NCBI RefSeq assembly: GCF_014863545.1
Contig: NZ_CP062260.1
Coordinates: forward strand, 6,336,001-6,400,000
Length of the DNA: 64,000 bases
Source of the DNA: Paenibacillus sp. JNUCC32
Lineage (GTDB): Bacteria; Bacillota; Bacilli; Paenibacillales; Paenibacillaceae
Direction of reading: 5' to 3'
Numbering within the stretch: position 1 is the stretch's first letter; every line of letters starts with the position of its first letter. The notes beneath the pieces are model-generated. The model was given only the letters and a program-made list of their open reading frames with translations. It had not been told where the DNA came from and made no database searches. Both the position numbers and the translations under genes were made by a program. Positions 18,850 to 31,727 of this stretch are shown in pieces.

Positions 18850-19363
18850 AATTGCAGCATCGTATTTCGGGATGGCCGTTGAAGGATCTTTGCATGCTTT
18901 ACCGCCATGATCTTTTGACGGCAGACGTGATTTGACGCAATTCAGAGATGTCCATTTTCGCATTATGTGTAATATTTGGTGTTTCATCTGTTGGAAGATT
19001 GAACATACTGGATATAGGCTAAATGCTATGCAAGATGGACAAAGACTGTGAAACGCCACAGTTTTTTACAGCGGAAGGTGTACGATAAGCCGGGGACTTA
19101 TTCCCTGGTTTAGCTGGCAATGGCATTTATTGCAGCCCGCAATCAGAGAGAAAAAGGCTTGAAATGGCGCTACCCTTGTGATAAAGTGTTTTAGGTAGGC
19201 CTAAATTCGCGTGTTTTATGAATGGATCGTTGTTACAGCTTTTGGAACAACGGTTTTATTCATCTCGCAGAAATAACCGGTTTTCGATGAGAATAAGGTT
19301 GTTTCTACTAGGATCAATATCGATTCTTCTGACAAAGAAGGACGTCTTCGGGAGGTGCACATC
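18850..19363 (+). other. Non-coding region ahead of rpmG, with promoter and a terminator-like hairpin
   Basis: No credible gene in this 514-nt gap. It contains a promoter (TTGAAA 19159-19164, 17 nt, TAAAGT 19182-19187). About 40 nt downstream lies a 7-bp hairpin CGTTGTT (19228-19234) with AACAACG (19246-19252), followed by GTTTTATT. The hairpin could be a weak attenuator in the rpmG-secE-nusG leader; it is not strong enough to call a full terminator. Confidence 0.55.
19159..19187 (+). promoter_or_regulatory. Candidate promoter of rpmG-secE-nusG
   Basis: TTGAAA at 19159-19164 and TAAAGT at 19182-19187 with 17-nt spacing; predicted leader of about 170 nt to the rpmG start. Confidence 0.55.
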
Positions 19364-19513
19364 ATGCGGGTAATTATCACTTTGGCTTGTACAAGCTGCA
19401 AACAAAGAAACTACACAACCACCAAAAACAAGCGAAATCACCCCGACCGCATGGAGATGAAGAAATTTTGCAAGTTCTGTAACGAGCAAACTCCTCATCG
19501 CGAAACCAGATAG
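19364..19513 (+). CDS. rpmG: Ribosomal protein L33, zinc-binding form
   Basis: 49-aa large-subunit protein starting at ATG 19364 behind GGGAGGTG. Two Cys pairs are intact (ACTSC at residues 8-12 and FCKFC near 35-39), so this is the zinc-containing C+ paralogue rather than a zinc-free form. First gene of the rpmG-secE-nusG cluster, 24 nt before secE. It is short but unmistakable from its Cys pattern and location. Confidence 0.93.
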   Translation: MRVIITLACTSCKQRNYTTTKNKRNHPDRMEMKKFCKFCNEQTPHRETR

Positions 19514-19537
19514 TTTTCTTTTGGAGGTGTAGTCGGC

Positions 19538-19729
19538 GTGAAACGTGGTTTCAAGTCTCTGTTTTCCTTTTTCTCTGAAAGCTGGGCGGAACTTAAAAAA
19601 GTTCGCTGGCCCAATCGTAAAGAACTGACGAACTATACTCTCATTGTTCTCGGCACCATTGTGTTTGTCACGATTTATTTTTGGGTTGTAGACATCGGTA
19701 TTTCCGCTGTGATCGAAGCGATAATTTAG
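19538..19729 (+). CDS. secE: SecE, preprotein translocase subunit
   Basis: Small essential membrane subunit that clamps SecY in the SecYEG channel. The 63-aa protein has the conserved amphipathic segment ESWAELKKVRWPNRKEL followed by one transmembrane helix (about residues 33-55), the minimal Gram-positive form. GTG start at 19538, 8 nt after GGAGGTG. Its partner secY is in the spc operon at 47360. Confidence 0.95.
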   Translation: MKRGFKSLFSFFSESWAELKKVRWPNRKELTNYTLIVLGTIVFVTIYFWVVDIGISAVIEAII

Positions 19730-19750
19730 AAGGGTCCCAGGTGGCTTGAT

Positions 19751-20284
19751 ATGGAAAAAAGATGGTACGTAGTTCATACCTATTCTGGGTATGAGAATAA
19801 AGTCAAAGCCAATTTGGAAAAACGTGTCGAGTCCATGGGCATGGAGGACAAAATATTCCGCGTTCTTGTTCCGATGGAAGAAGAAATCGTAAACAAAGAC
19901 GGCAAGAAAAAAACCGTCATGCGTAAAGTTTACCCGGGATATGTCTTGGTCGAAATGATTCAGACCGATGATTCTTGGTATGTTGTCCGCAATACGCCAG
20001 GAGTGACCGGTTTTGTTGGTTCGACAGGGTCCGGTTCTAAACCGACGCCTTTGCTTCCGGAAGAAGTGGAACAGATTCTGAAGCATATGGGCATGGAAGA
20101 GCCGAAACCGAAGATCGAATTCGACATCAAGGAATCCGTTCGTATCAAGGTTGGTCCTTTTGCGAATTTTGTGGGCTCCGTGGAAGAGATTTTGGCTGAA
20201 AAGAGCAAGTTGAAAGTTCACGTCAACATGTTTGGACGGGAAACCCCGCTGGAGTTGGATTATACTCAAGTGGAGAAGATCTGA
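19751..20284 (+). CDS. nusG: NusG, transcription elongation and pausing factor
   Basis: Binds RNA polymerase and modulates pausing and termination. The N-terminal NGN domain begins KRWYVVHTYSGYENKVK. The C-terminal KOW domain includes VRIKVGPFANFVGSVEEI and ends LDYTQVEKI. 177 aa, as in B. subtilis. It follows secE by 21 nt and precedes the L11-L1 genes by 72 nt; that gap holds an L1-operator-like structure. Confidence 0.97.
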   Translation: MEKRWYVVHTYSGYENKVKANLEKRVESMGMEDKIFRVLVPMEEEIVNKDGKKKTVMRKVYPGYVLVEMIQTDDSWYVVRNTPGVTGFVGSTGSGSKPTPLLPEEVEQILKHMGMEEPKPKIEFDIKESVRIKVGPFANFVGSVEEILAEKSKLKVHVNMFGRETPLELDYTQVEKI

Positions 20285-20299
20285 TTCTTCAGGTTTCTT

Positions 20300-20332
20300 G
20301 TGGGAGGGCGTAAATATGCGTCCGTCTACCAC
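20300..20332 (+). promoter_or_regulatory. Candidate L1-binding operator in the rplK leader
   Basis: GTGGGAGG (20300-20307) and ACCAC (20328-20332) enclose a hairpin GGGCG/CGTCC, ending just before the rplK ribosome site. The GTGGGAG...ACCAC combination resembles the L1-binding helix of 23S rRNA (helix 76 region), and L1 autoregulation through such mimics is established in other bacteria. The same motif recurs before rplA. Confidence 0.65.
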
Positions 20333-20356
20333 TATTGATGCAAGGAGGTGTCAACC

Positions 20357-20782
20357 ATGGCTAAAAAAGTTATCAAGATTGTGAAACTGCAAATTCCTGC
20401 AGGTAAAGCGAACCCGGCTCCTCCAGTAGGTCCTGCATTGGGTCAAGCGGGTGTCAACATCATGGCATTCTGTAAAGAATTCAACGCACGTACTGCTGAT
20501 CAAGCTGGTCTGATCATTCCGGTTGAAATTTCGGTGTTTGAAGATCGTTCCTTTACGTTCATCACGAAAACTCCACCGGCTGCTGTTCTGCTTCGCGTGG
20601 CTGCTAAGATCGAAAAAGGATCCGGCGAGCCTAACAAGAAGAAAGTGGCTACCGTTAAGCGTGACGCTGTTCGTCAAATCGCTGAGCAAAAAATGCCTGA
20701 CCTGAACGCTGCATCTGTTGAAGCTGCAATGAAGATGGTAGAAGGTACTGCCCGTAGTATGGGTATCACAATCGAAGACTAA
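20357..20782 (+). CDS. rplK: Ribosomal protein L11
   Basis: Binds the GTPase-associated centre of 23S rRNA and is needed for RelA-type stringent signalling. 141 aa from ATG 20357 behind AAGGAGGTG. The N-terminal proline-rich motif [20 protein letters not shown] is intact, and the C-terminal rRNA-binding domain ends [12 protein letters not shown]. An in-frame GTG at 20348 lies inside the ribosome site and is rejected. Confidence 0.97.
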   Translation: MAKKVIKIVKLQIPAGKANPAPPVGPALGQAGVNIMAFCKEFNARTADQAGLIIPVEISVFEDRSFTFITKTPPAAVLLRVAAKIEKGSGEPNKKKVATVKRDAVRQIAEQKMPDLNAASVEAAMKMVEGTARSMGITIED

Positions 20783-20790
20783 TCGTCTTT

Positions 20791-20845
20791 CGGTTGAAAC
20801 CGGACGAGGTCCGGATTATGTGGGAGGAATTTCCGCTAACACCAC
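20791..20845 (+). promoter_or_regulatory. rplK-rplA intercistronic RNA structure with a second L1-operator-like motif
   Basis: Two overlapping hairpins, CGGTT-GA-AACCG (20791-20802) and CCGGAC-GAG-GTCCGG (20800-20814), share three bases and are mutually exclusive. They are followed by GTGGGAGG (20820-20827) and ACCAC (20841-20845) enclosing GGAA/TTCC. The second part mimics the L1 site of 23S rRNA and abuts the rplA ribosome site AAAGGAGG. Confidence 0.6.
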
Positions 20846-20862
20846 AAAGGAGGAAAACAAAC

Positions 20863-21555
20863 ATGGCTAAACACGGTAAGAAATACGTTGAAGCTGCCAA
20901 GCTGATTGACAGCGAAGCAACTTATGAGCCTTTGGAAGCTGTAGAGCTTGTGAAGAAGGCTGCAACTGCCAAATTCGACGAAACTGTTGAAGCGGCTGTA
21001 CGTTTGGGCGTAGACCCGCGTAAACAAGACCAGGCTGTTCGTGGTGTTGTTGTCTTGCCTCACGGCACAGGTAAAACACAACGCGTTCTGGTATTTGCAA
21101 AAGGTGAAAAAGCGAAAGAGGCTGAAGCGGCTGGCGCTGATTTTGTTGGCGATCAGGACATGATCAACAAAATCCAACAAGGCTGGTTCGAGTTCGATGT
21201 CTGCGTAGCTACACCTGATATGATGAGTGAAGTCGGTAAACTTGGCCGTCTGCTCGGTGGTAAAGGCCTGATGCCTAACCCTAAAGCTGGTACGGTTACA
21301 TTCGATGTTGCCAAGGCTGTTCAAGAAATCAAAGCCGGTAAAATCGAGTACCGTCTGGACAAAGCAGGTCAAATTCACGCGCCAATCGGTAAAGTGTCTT
21401 TCGATGCAGCTCAATTGAATGAGAACCTCAAAGCTCTCATCGATGCATTGAATCGTGCGAAGCCAGCTGCCGCTAAAGGTGTATACCTGAAAGGCATCGC
21501 TGTTTCCTCGACGATGGGACCAAGCGCTCGCGTGAACACAACCGTTTACAGATAA
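20863..21555 (+). CDS. rplA: Ribosomal protein L1
   Basis: Builds the mobile L1 stalk at the E site and acts as translational repressor of its own operon in many bacteria. 230 aa from ATG 20863 behind AAAGGAGGAAA. Conserved segments [12 protein letters not shown] and [17 protein letters not shown] are present. A frame extending upstream to 20794 is not used. L1-like operator motifs precede both rplK and this gene. Confidence 0.97.
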   Translation: MAKHGKKYVEAAKLIDSEATYEPLEAVELVKKAATAKFDETVEAAVRLGVDPRKQDQAVRGVVVLPHGTGKTQRVLVFAKGEKAKEAEAAGADFVGDQDMINKIQQGWFEFDVCVATPDMMSEVGKLGRLLGGKGLMPNPKAGTVTFDVAKAVQEIKAGKIEYRLDKAGQIHAPIGKVSFDAAQLNENLKALIDALNRAKPAAAKGVYLKGIAVSSTMGPSARVNTTVYR

Positions 21556-21563
21556 TATTACCA

Positions 21564-21593
21564 TTGACTTTAGTCGATGAGGTTTGATATTAT
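21564..21593 (+). promoter_or_regulatory. Promoter of the rplJ-rplL leader
   Basis: TTGACT at 21564-21569, 18-nt spacer, TATTAT at 21588-21593, starting 9 nt after the rplA stop. Confidence 0.75.
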
Positions 21594-21599
21594 GTAACA

Positions 21600-21841
21600 G
21601 TTGTGAGTCTTCGAGACTGACCCTTAAAGTTGAATATGCTTACCGTAGACAGTAGGTGCCCTAAGCAGGCTTAATTTCCTACCGAGGTGTTATGATAGAA
21701 CGTCAACAATTTGTCCGGTTGTACCGGCCAAATGATGATTCATCAGGCCTTCGTGATTCTACGGAGGCTTTTTTAGTGCCCGTAGGAAGAGCGGAGAGCT
21801 TGGTGCTCTTACGCTACTAATACAACCAGGAGGTGTAATCA
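21600..21841 (+). promoter_or_regulatory. L10-type ribosomal leader with attenuator, upstream of rplJ-rplL
   Basis: A 240-nt untranslated leader containing an intrinsic terminator at 21747-21774 (GCCTTCGT / ACGGAGGC stem with one wobble, then six Ts). Then come 60 nt to the rplJ start. Position and architecture match the L10 leader, in which L10(L12)4 binding favours termination in Firmicutes. The L10-binding kink-turn was not traced base by base. Confidence 0.8.
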
Positions 21842-22345
21842 TTGGCAAACGCAAAAGTGATTCAAGCGAAACAAGAAGCGGTTGATGTCGTTGCTGCTAA
21901 GCTGCGCGAGAGCGTATCTACAGTAGTTGCCGACTATCGCGGACTGAACGTTGCGCAAGTAACTGAACTTCGTAAGCAGCTTCGTGAAGCTGGCGTCGAG
22001 TTCCAAGTACTGAAAAACACGCTGCTTCGCCGTGCAACTGCGGCAGCAGAGCTGACTGATCTGGACGAAGTCCTGACTGGTCCTACAGCTGTTGCTTTTG
22101 GTACCAATGACGCTGTCGCTCCAGCAAAAATCCTCAACGATTTTGCTAAGAAAAACGACGCGTTGAAATTGAAAGGCGGCGTAGTTGAAGGCCGTGTAAT
22201 CGGAGAGAGCGAAATCAAAGCTCTGGCAGAACTTCCGTCCCGCGAAGGTCTCCTTTCCATGCTCCTCAGCGTGCTTCAAGCTCCAGTGCGCAACTTCGCG
22301 CTTGCAGTTAAAGCCGTTGCTGAGAAGGAAGAACAAGGCGCATAA
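21842..22345 (+). CDS. rplJ: Ribosomal protein L10
   Basis: Base of the ribosomal stalk; binds L12 dimers and 23S rRNA. 167 aa from TTG 21842, which follows GGAGGTG; no ATG is available nearby, and the start [14 protein letters not shown] is conserved. The N-terminal rRNA-binding domain includes [20 protein letters not shown]. The C-terminal helix holds the L12-binding segments. TTG is a weak start, which may help set the L10:L12 ratio. Confidence 0.96.
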   Translation: MANAKVIQAKQEAVDVVAAKLRESVSTVVADYRGLNVAQVTELRKQLREAGVEFQVLKNTLLRRATAAAELTDLDEVLTGPTAVAFGTNDAVAPAKILNDFAKKNDALKLKGGVVEGRVIGESEIKALAELPSREGLLSMLLSVLQAPVRNFALAVKAVAEKEEQGA

Positions 22346-22413
22346 GCCTTGTCTTGCTGAAGCTGTGTAACAACAACTATCAAATCTTAATAATAAATGG
22401 AGGTTCAACTTAA

Positions 22414-22776
22414 ATGAGCAAAGAGCAAATCTTGGAAGCAATTAAAGGTATGTCTGTTCTGGAACTGAACGATCTCGTAAAAGCAATCGAAGAAGAATTT
22501 GGTGTAACTGCTGCAGCTCCAGTAGCTGTTGTAGGTGGCGCTGGTGCAGCTGCTGAAGCAGAGCAATCCGAATTCGACGTAATCCTGACTAGCGCAGGCG
22601 CGTCCAAAATCAACGTAATCAAAGTGGTTCGCGAAATCACAGGTCTTGGCTTGAAAGAAGCAAAAGAACTGGTTGACAACGCTCCAAAACCATTGAAAGA
22701 AAAAGTAGCTAAAGAAGAAGCTGAAGCTGTTAAAGCTAAATTGGAAGAAGCAGGCGCATCCGTAGAAGTGAAGTAA
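22414..22776 (+). CDS. rplL: Ribosomal protein L7/L12
   Basis: Multi-copy stalk protein that recruits translational GTPases. 120 aa: N-terminal dimerisation helices, an Ala/Gly/Val-rich hinge (around [15 protein letters not shown]), and the C-terminal factor-binding domain with [23 protein letters not shown] start with a GGAGG site. It lies 68 nt after rplJ and is followed by a strong terminator. Confidence 0.97.
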   Translation: MSKEQILEAIKGMSVLELNDLVKAIEEEFGVTAAAPVAVVGGAGAAAEAEQSEFDVILTSAGASKINVIKVVREITGLGLKEAKELVDNAPKPLKEKVAKEEAEAVKAKLEEAGASVEVK

Positions 22777-22806
22777 TTACTTCTCTAGATGAATGTCAGC
22801 AAGAAG

Positions 22807-22843
22807 CAAACCCCTTGAATATTTGTTCAAGGGGTTTGTTATT
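22807..22843 (+). terminator. Intrinsic terminator after rplL
   Basis: A 13-bp perfect stem (CAAACCCCTTGAA with TTCAAGGGGTTTG), 6-nt loop, then TTATT. Ends the rplJ-rplL unit. Confidence 0.9.
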
Positions 22844-22960
22844 GTGGCGGGGAGTTCAACGCGTACTGATTCTCCGCAGGAAAGGTTATACTGGAATAAT
22901 GGAGCGCTTAAGGCCGATATGCCTTAGACGGGCAGAATTTGATTCAAGACGGAGGAAATG

Positions 22961-23566
22961 ATGCCGAATCAACATTATTACTCAAACCAGCCGGAGATTG
23001 CTCATGATCGTAAGGAGCTAAAGACGGAACTTCGGGGGCAGTCATTTAGTTTGGTCAGCGACGCTGGCGTATTCTCCAAGGGCGGCGTGGATTATGGCAG
23101 CAAGGTGTTGATAGACGCCATGGATTTCGGGCAGGATGCCCAAGTGCTGGATGTAGGGTGCGGGTACGGCCCGATCGGTCTAACGGCGGCAAGAATGGCC
23201 ACGCAAGGCCATGTGACGATGATCGACATCAATAGCCGGGCTGTCGAATTGGCCAAAGAGAATGCGAAGCGCAACGGTATAATCAACGTTACGATCTTAG
23301 AAAGCGACTTGTTTGAGGCGGTGAAGGATCAGCAATTTGATGTGGTTCTGACCAATCCGCCGATTCGTGCGGGAAAAGAAACGGTGCATGCCATATTCGA
23401 GGAATCGTGGAAACATCTGCGCGAGAATGGACAGTTGTGGGTTGTGATTCAGAAGAAGCAGGGTGCGCCTTCGGCCAAAGCGAAGCTGGAGAGTTTATTT
23501 GAACGGGTTGAGGAAGTAACGAAGGATAAAGGGTACCGAATATTCAAAGCGACGAAATCTTCTTAA
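22961..23566 (+). CDS. ybxB: RsmC-like 16S rRNA (guanine-N2) methyltransferase (YbxB type)
   Basis: Class I SAM-dependent methyltransferase: DVGCGYGPIGL (SAM motif I) near residue 64 and VVLTNPPIRAGK (NPPxR motif IV) near 130. B. subtilis YbxB has the same size (201 aa) and position, between rplL and rpoB. The G1207-like specificity is inferred from RsmC. I start at ATG 22961, 5 nt after GGAGG; ATG 22958 is equally possible. Confidence 0.88.
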   Translation: MPNQHYYSNQPEIAHDRKELKTELRGQSFSLVSDAGVFSKGGVDYGSKVLIDAMDFGQDAQVLDVGCGYGPIGLTAARMATQGHVTMIDINSRAVELAKENAKRNGIINVTILESDLFEAVKDQQFDVVLTNPPIRAGKETVHAIFEESWKHLRENGQLWVVIQKKQGAPSAKAKLESLFERVEEVTKDKGYRIFKATKSS

Positions 23567-23584
23567 AATAGTTCGACTAGGCTG

Positions 23585-23613
23585 TTGACTTGGGTATGCT
23601 GGTATGGTATTAT
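23585..23613 (+). promoter_or_regulatory. Promoter of rpoB-rpoC
   Basis: TTGACT at 23585-23590, 17-nt spacer, TATTAT at 23608-23613. A start near 23620 gives rpoB an untranslated leader of about 295 nt. The gap 23567-23914 holds no gene that I would support. Confidence 0.78.
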
Positions 23614-23914
23614 TATAAAATGTCAGTATTAGGATGGTCTCTTTGTCTTTAGTTGGCTGAAATGTCAAGACTTATTATGCGGAAATACGCATAAAGTCGG
23701 TCATATTGACGTATAATATGTACATTTTGGGCAAATCTACAGGATATGAGATGATTATCATAACCATGGATAAGCTGCTCTTTTTTCGAAAAGGTATTCG
23801 ATAAGGGCTTTTCTCTATTTATGGGAGTGTCCTCTGTATGTTCCATTATAGTGTTACAAACAGAGGTTCGCAATGAAATTTTTAAAGTGAGTAGACATGA
23901 GGGGTGAGTTTAAG

Positions 23915-27460
<3,546 letters not shown>

Positions 27461-27472
27461 CGGTCAATCATT

Positions 27473-27504
27473 CACCCCCGTCGGCTGATTAGTCGGCGGT
27501 GGTG
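27473..27504 (+). other. rpoB-rpoC intercistronic hairpin
   Basis: A 14-position stem, 27473-27486 with 27491-27504, has 13 pairs (two G-T) and a GATT loop. It has no T run, so it is unlikely to terminate; it may be an RNA-processing or stability element in the 93-nt spacer. Confidence 0.65.
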
Positions 27505-27553
27505 TTATGGTCGTACAGCACATAAATAGGACTAGGTTGAGGAGGGTTGCTCC

Positions 27554-30500
27554 TTGTTGGACGTTAACAATTTTGAGTACATGAAAATCGGTCTTGCTTC
27601 ACCGGAAAAAATCCGTTCTTGGTCTCGCGGAGAGGTGAAGAAGCCGGAAACGATTAACTACCGTACATTGAAGCCGGAGAAAGAAGGCCTCTTCTGCGAG
27701 CGTATTTTCGGTCCTCAGAAGGACTGGGAATGTCATTGCGGTAAGTATAAGCGTGTCCGTTATAAAGGAGTAGTCTGCGATCGCTGCGGCGTTGAAGTCA
27801 CGCGCGCCAAGGTCCGCCGCGAACGGATGGGCCATATCGAGCTCGCAGCTCCTGTATCGCACATTTGGTATTTCAAAGGCATTCCAAGCCGTATGGGTCT
27901 GGCTCTGGATATGTCCCCAAGATCTCTTGAGGAGATCATTTACTTCGCATCTTATGTTGTAACCGATCCAGGAGATACGCCGCTGGAGAAGAAGCAACTG
28001 CTGTCCGAGAAGGAATACCGCAGCTACCGTGAGAAGTACGGCTACGGCTTCCAAGCGGGCATGGGTGCTGAAGCGGTCAAGAAACTTCTTCAAGACATTG
28101 ATATCGAGAAGGAGCTTGAATTCCTTAAGGAAGAACTGCGCACTGCACAAGGTCAGCGCCGCAACCGGGCAATCAAACGCCTGGAAGTGATTGAGGCGTT
28201 CCGCAACTCCGGCAACAATCCGGAATGGATGATCATGGATGTGCTGCCGGTCATTCCGCCGGAGCTTCGTCCGATGGTTCAACTTGATGGCGGACGCTTT
28301 GCGACTTCCGACTTGAACGATCTGTACCGCCGTGTTATTAACCGGAACAATCGTCTGAAAAGACTGCTGGATCTCGGCGCGCCGGATATCATTGTTCAAA
28401 ACGAGAAGCGCATGCTGCAGGAAGCTGTCGATGCACTGATCGACAACGGCCGCCGCGGCCGTCCGGTAACAGGTCCGGGTAACCGTCCGCTTAAATCCCT
28501 CAGCCACATGCTGAAGGGTAAACAAGGACGTTTCCGTCAGAACTTGCTCGGTAAACGGGTTGACTACTCTGGTCGTTCCGTTATCGTCGTAGGTCCTTAC
28601 CTGAAAATGTACCAATGCGGTCTGCCTAAGAAAATGGCGCTCGAGCTCTTCAAGCCGTTCGTGATGAAAGAACTGGTCAACAAAGGCCTGGCACATAATA
28701 TCAAGAGTGCGAAACGCAAAGTAGAACGTGTAAGTCCAGAAGTATGGGATGTGCTCGAGGAAGTCATTAAAGAGCATCCGGTTCTTCTGAACCGTGCACC
28801 GACGCTTCACAGACTCGGTATTCAAGCATTTGAGCCGATTCTGGTTGAGGGCCATGCGATCCGTCTTCACCCGCTCGTATGTACGGCGTATAACGCTGAC
28901 TTTGACGGTGACCAAATGGCGGTTCACGTTCCTTTGTCCGCTGAGGCCCAAGCTGAAGCGCGTCTGTTGATGCTGGCATCGGGCAACATTTTGAACCCGA
29001 AAGACGGTAAGCCGGTTGTTACGCCGTCTCAGGATATGGTACTGGGTTCCTTCTATCTGACAATGGATAACAAGGAAGAGAAAGGTACCGGCATGATTCT
29101 GGGCAGTGTGAACGAAGCGGTTTCCGCTTATCAGCGTGAAGCAGCCGGTCTGCATGCACGCGTAGCGATTCCGGTTAAAGCCCTTGGCAAAACCAGCTTC
29201 ACCGACAAACAGCAGGATGCGATTTTGATTACGACGATCGGCCGGATTATCTTTAACGAGATTTTCCCTGCCAGCTTCCCGTACATCAATGAAGCGACTC
29301 GTACGAACCTGCTGCAAGGCACGCCTGAGAAGTATTTCGTATACGAGAAGGGTGCAGATATTCAAAAAGTGATCCAGGAACTGCCGGTCAGCGGAGCCGT
29401 TGGCAAGGAATACCTGGGCTCCATCATTGCACGCTGTTTCGAAACGTACCATACAACGGAAACCTCTGTGATTTTGGATAAAATCAAGCAGATCGGTTTC
29501 ACATACTCTACCCGTGCAGGCGTAACCGTTGCGGTATCCGACGTTATCGTACCTGACGAGAAGAATGAAATCCTGAAAGAGTCCGACGAGAAGGTTAAAG
29601 TGGTAACGAACCAATATCGCCGCGGCTTGATCACGAACGAAGAACGTTATGACCGCGTTATCGACATCTGGTCCAAGACCAAAGACGATATTACGGATGT
29701 ACTCATGAAGTCGATGGATCGCTTTAACTCCATCATGCTCATGGTGGATTCCAAGGCGCGGGGTAACAAATCGCAGATCACCCAGCTCGGTGGCATGCGG
29801 GGTCTGATGGCGAACCCGTCGGGCCGTATCATCGAACTCCCGATCAAATCGAACTTCCGTGAAGGACTGACGGTACTCGAGTACTTCCTGTCCACGCACG
29901 GTGCGCGTAAAGGTCTTGCCGATACAGCGCTTCGTACCGCTGACTCCGGTTACTTGACTCGTCGACTTGTCGACGTGGCCCAGGATGTCATCGTTCGCGA
30001 AGACGAGTGCAGCACGGATAAAGGCTTTATGGTTAGCCGTATTCAGGACGGCAAGGAAGTGATCGAGGATCTCTATGACCGTATCGAGGGACGTTATGCA
30101 TTTGAAACCGTTCGTCATCCGGAAACCAAAGAGATCATCGTAAACCGCAACGAATTGATTGACTCCGACAAAGCTGAAGAAATCGTGGCAGCTGGCGTCG
30201 AGAAGCTTCAAATTCGTTCCATCTTGAGCTGCCGTGCACGTTATGGCGTCTGCAAAAAATGTTACGGTCGTAACCTGGCTACTGGTAAGCATGTTGAGAT
30301 TGGTGAAGCGGTTGGTATTATCGCGGCGCAATCTATCGGCGAACCGGGGACACAGCTCACGATGCGTACATTCCACACAGGCGGCGTTGCCGGTGATGAT
30401 ATTACGCAAGGTCTTCCGCGTATCCAGGAGCTCTTTGAAGCCCGTAATCCTAAAGGTCAAGCAACCATTAGTGAGATCGACGGTGTGGTTAAAGAGATCC

Positions 30501-31168
30501 GTGAAACGAAGGACCGTCGTGAAATCGAAATTCAAGGTGAAGCTGAAACCAAAGTTTACGCGGTTACCTATGGTTCCCGTCTGCGCGTAAGCGAAGGCAA
30601 GCACATCGAAGCTGGGGATGAGCTGACCGATGGTTCCATTGATCCGAAGGAGATGCTTCGCATCAAGGGTATCCGTGGCGTGCAGAACTACATCCTTCAG
30701 GAAGTTCAGCGCGTATACCGTAACCAAGGCGTAGAAATTAACGATAAACACGTTGAAGTTATGATCAGACAGATGCTGCGTAAATTCCGTATCGTGGATG
30801 CGGGAGATACCAACCTGCTGCCAGGCTCCTTCGTGGATATGCATGAATACGAGACAGCTAATAAAGACGCTATTCTTTCCGGGAAAGAACCAGCGGTTGC
30901 CAAACCGGTTCTCCTCGGTATTACGAAGGCATCTCTCGAAACTGATTCGTTCTTGTCGGCGGCCTCCTTCCAGGAGACGACTCGCGTGTTGACCGACGCT
31001 GCCATTAAAGGTAAAGTCGATCAGCTGCTTGGTCTGAAAGAGAATGTTATCATTGGTAAGCTGATCCCTGCGGGAACCGGTATGAACCGATATCGCAGTG
31101 TGAAGTTCGCGGGACAGGACGATGTGAATGACGAAAGTCAGGAACTCGAAACAGCTTCTATAGATTAA
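27554..31168 (+). CDS. rpoC: RNA polymerase beta' subunit
   Basis: Largest polymerase subunit, holding the catalytic magnesium in NADFDGDQ (about residues 446-453). An N-terminal zinc site has C60, C62, C75 and C78. A second Cys set lies near residue 894 ([17 protein letters not shown]). TTG start at 27554, 7 nt after GGAGGG, matches the conserved start [10 protein letters not shown]. 1204 aa, full length. It shares the rpoB promoter. Confidence 0.97.
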   Translation: MLDVNNFEYMKIGLASPEKIRSWSRGEVKKPETINYRTLKPEKEGLFCERIFGPQKDWECHCGKYKRVRYKGVVCDRCGVEVTRAKVRRERMGHIELAAPVSHIWYFKGIPSRMGLALDMSPRSLEEIIYFASYVVTDPGDTPLEKKQLLSEKEYRSYREKYGYGFQAGMGAEAVKKLLQDIDIEKELEFLKEELRTAQGQRRNRAIKRLEVIEAFRNSGNNPEWMIMDVLPVIPPELRPMVQLDGGRFATSDLNDLYRRVINRNNRLKRLLDLGAPDIIVQNEKRMLQEAVDALIDNGRRGRPVTGPGNRPLKSLSHMLKGKQGRFRQNLLGKRVDYSGRSVIVVGPYLKMYQCGLPKKMALELFKPFVMKELVNKGLAHNIKSAKRKVERVSPEVWDVLEEVIKEHPVLLNRAPTLHRLGIQAFEPILVEGHAIRLHPLVCTAYNADFDGDQMAVHVPLSAEAQAEARLLMLASGNILNPKDGKPVVTPSQDMVLGSFYLTMDNKEEKGTGMILGSVNEAVSAYQREAAGLHARVAIPVKALGKTSFTDKQQDAILITTIGRIIFNEIFPASFPYINEATRTNLLQGTPEKYFVYEKGADIQKVIQELPVSGAVGKEYLGSIIARCFETYHTTETSVILDKIKQIGFTYSTRAGVTVAVSDVIVPDEKNEILKESDEKVKVVTNQYRRGLITNEERYDRVIDIWSKTKDDITDVLMKSMDRFNSIMLMVDSKARGNKSQITQLGGMRGLMANPSGRIIELPIKSNFREGLTVLEYFLSTHGARKGLADTALRTADSGYLTRRLVDVAQDVIVREDECSTDKGFMVSRIQDGKEVIEDLYDRIEGRYAFETVRHPETKEIIVNRNELIDSDKAEEIVAAGVEKLQIRSILSCRARYGVCKKCYGRNLATGKHVEIGEAVGIIAAQSIGEPGTQLTMRTFHTGGVAGDDITQGLPRIQELFEARNPKGQATISEIDGVVKEIRETKDRREIEIQGEAETKVYAVTYGSRLRVSEGKHIEAGDELTDGSIDPKEMLRIKGIRGVQNYILQEVQRVYRNQGVEINDKHVEVMIRQMLRKFRIVDAGDTNLLPGSFVDMHEYETANKDAILSGKEPAVAKPVLLGITKASLETDSFLSAASFQETTRVLTDAAIKGKVDQLLGLKENVIIGKLIPAGTGMNRYRSVKFAGQDDVNDESQELETASID

Positions 31169-31253
31169 GAGACAGTCAGGTGACGGGGAGATGACGCGTC
31201 GTAAGACGATGAATCTCCCTGTTCCAATGTTTCTTTTTTCCTGATTTAATAGC

Positions 31254-31282
31254 TTGACATCGTTTAAGGCAGATGCTAATAT
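31254..31282 (+). promoter_or_regulatory. Promoter of rplGB-rpsL-rpsG-fusA-tuf
   Basis: Perfect TTGACA at 31254-31259, 17-nt spacer, TAATAT at 31277-31282. It lies after rpoC, whose 3' end is followed by a GGGGAGAT/ATCTCCCT hairpin (31180-31221 region) without a clean T run. Confidence 0.8.
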
Positions 31283-31336
31283 AGCAAAGGTGCGTGAATA
31301 GTTTCTTTGTTCCCTGTTCTTTTGGAGGAATGACTT

Positions 31337-31588
31337 GTGTCTAATGATAAAGGATTACAGGATGCACACATCAAGATTGGCACCAAACAAACGATGAAGG
31401 CCGTTGAATCTGGTCTGGCCGCTGAGGTTTACGTGGCTGAAGATTGCGACCAGCGTTTGATTTCAAAAGTCGTATCCGAGTGTGATAAGAATGGCGTGCA
31501 TATCAACTATGTACCCACGATGACAGAACTTGGGGAAGCATGCGGTATTGAAGTCGGTGCAGCTATGGTAGCTGTCTTGAAATCATGA
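31337..31588 (+). CDS. rplGB: L7Ae-family kink-turn RNA-binding protein (YbxF/RplGB)
   Basis: 83-aa L7Ae/L30e-fold protein. B. subtilis YbxF binds kink-turn RNAs; its cellular role is not settled. Conserved segments KIGTKQTMKAVESGLAAEVY and EACGIEVGAAMVAVL are visible. GTG start behind GGAGGAA. It heads the streptomycin operon here, as in B. subtilis, 139 nt before rpsL. Confidence 0.9.
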   Translation: MSNDKGLQDAHIKIGTKQTMKAVESGLAAEVYVAEDCDQRLISKVVSECDKNGVHINYVPTMTELGEACGIEVGAAMVAVLKS

Positions 31589-31727
31589 TTTGAGAAATCG
31601 TTTTTGTTGGAGAAGGCGTTACTTCTCTCGGCAAAAACTTTTCATTTGTTCTTTTATGAACCGCCTGGGTCTGTGGACTTAAACGGGTTCGTAATCGAAT
31701 GATAAATACGGGAAGGGGGTGGCTAGC

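Noticed and set aside
18835..19059. 74-codon minus-strand frame after sigH
   Set aside because: Begins in low-complexity non-coding sequence, lacks a ribosome site and runs into the sigH terminator.
20316..20384. 22-codon frame (ATG 20316) overlapping the rplK start, behind GGGAGGG
   Set aside because: The GGGAGGG and ATG are part of the L1-operator-like hairpin; the predicted peptide has no regulatory codon run, so an RNA role explains it better.
23649..23873. 74-codon minus-strand frame in the rpoB leader
   Set aside because: No ribosome site or recognisable domain; lies wholly in the predicted rpoB 5' leader.
27599..30844. Open frame of about 1080 codons antisense to rpoC
   Set aside because: It mirrors rpoC codon bias; no ribosome site and no family resemblance. 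Similar long antisense frames over clpC (3264-4829), gltX (11827-13221) and cysS (14761-16482) were rejected for the same reason.
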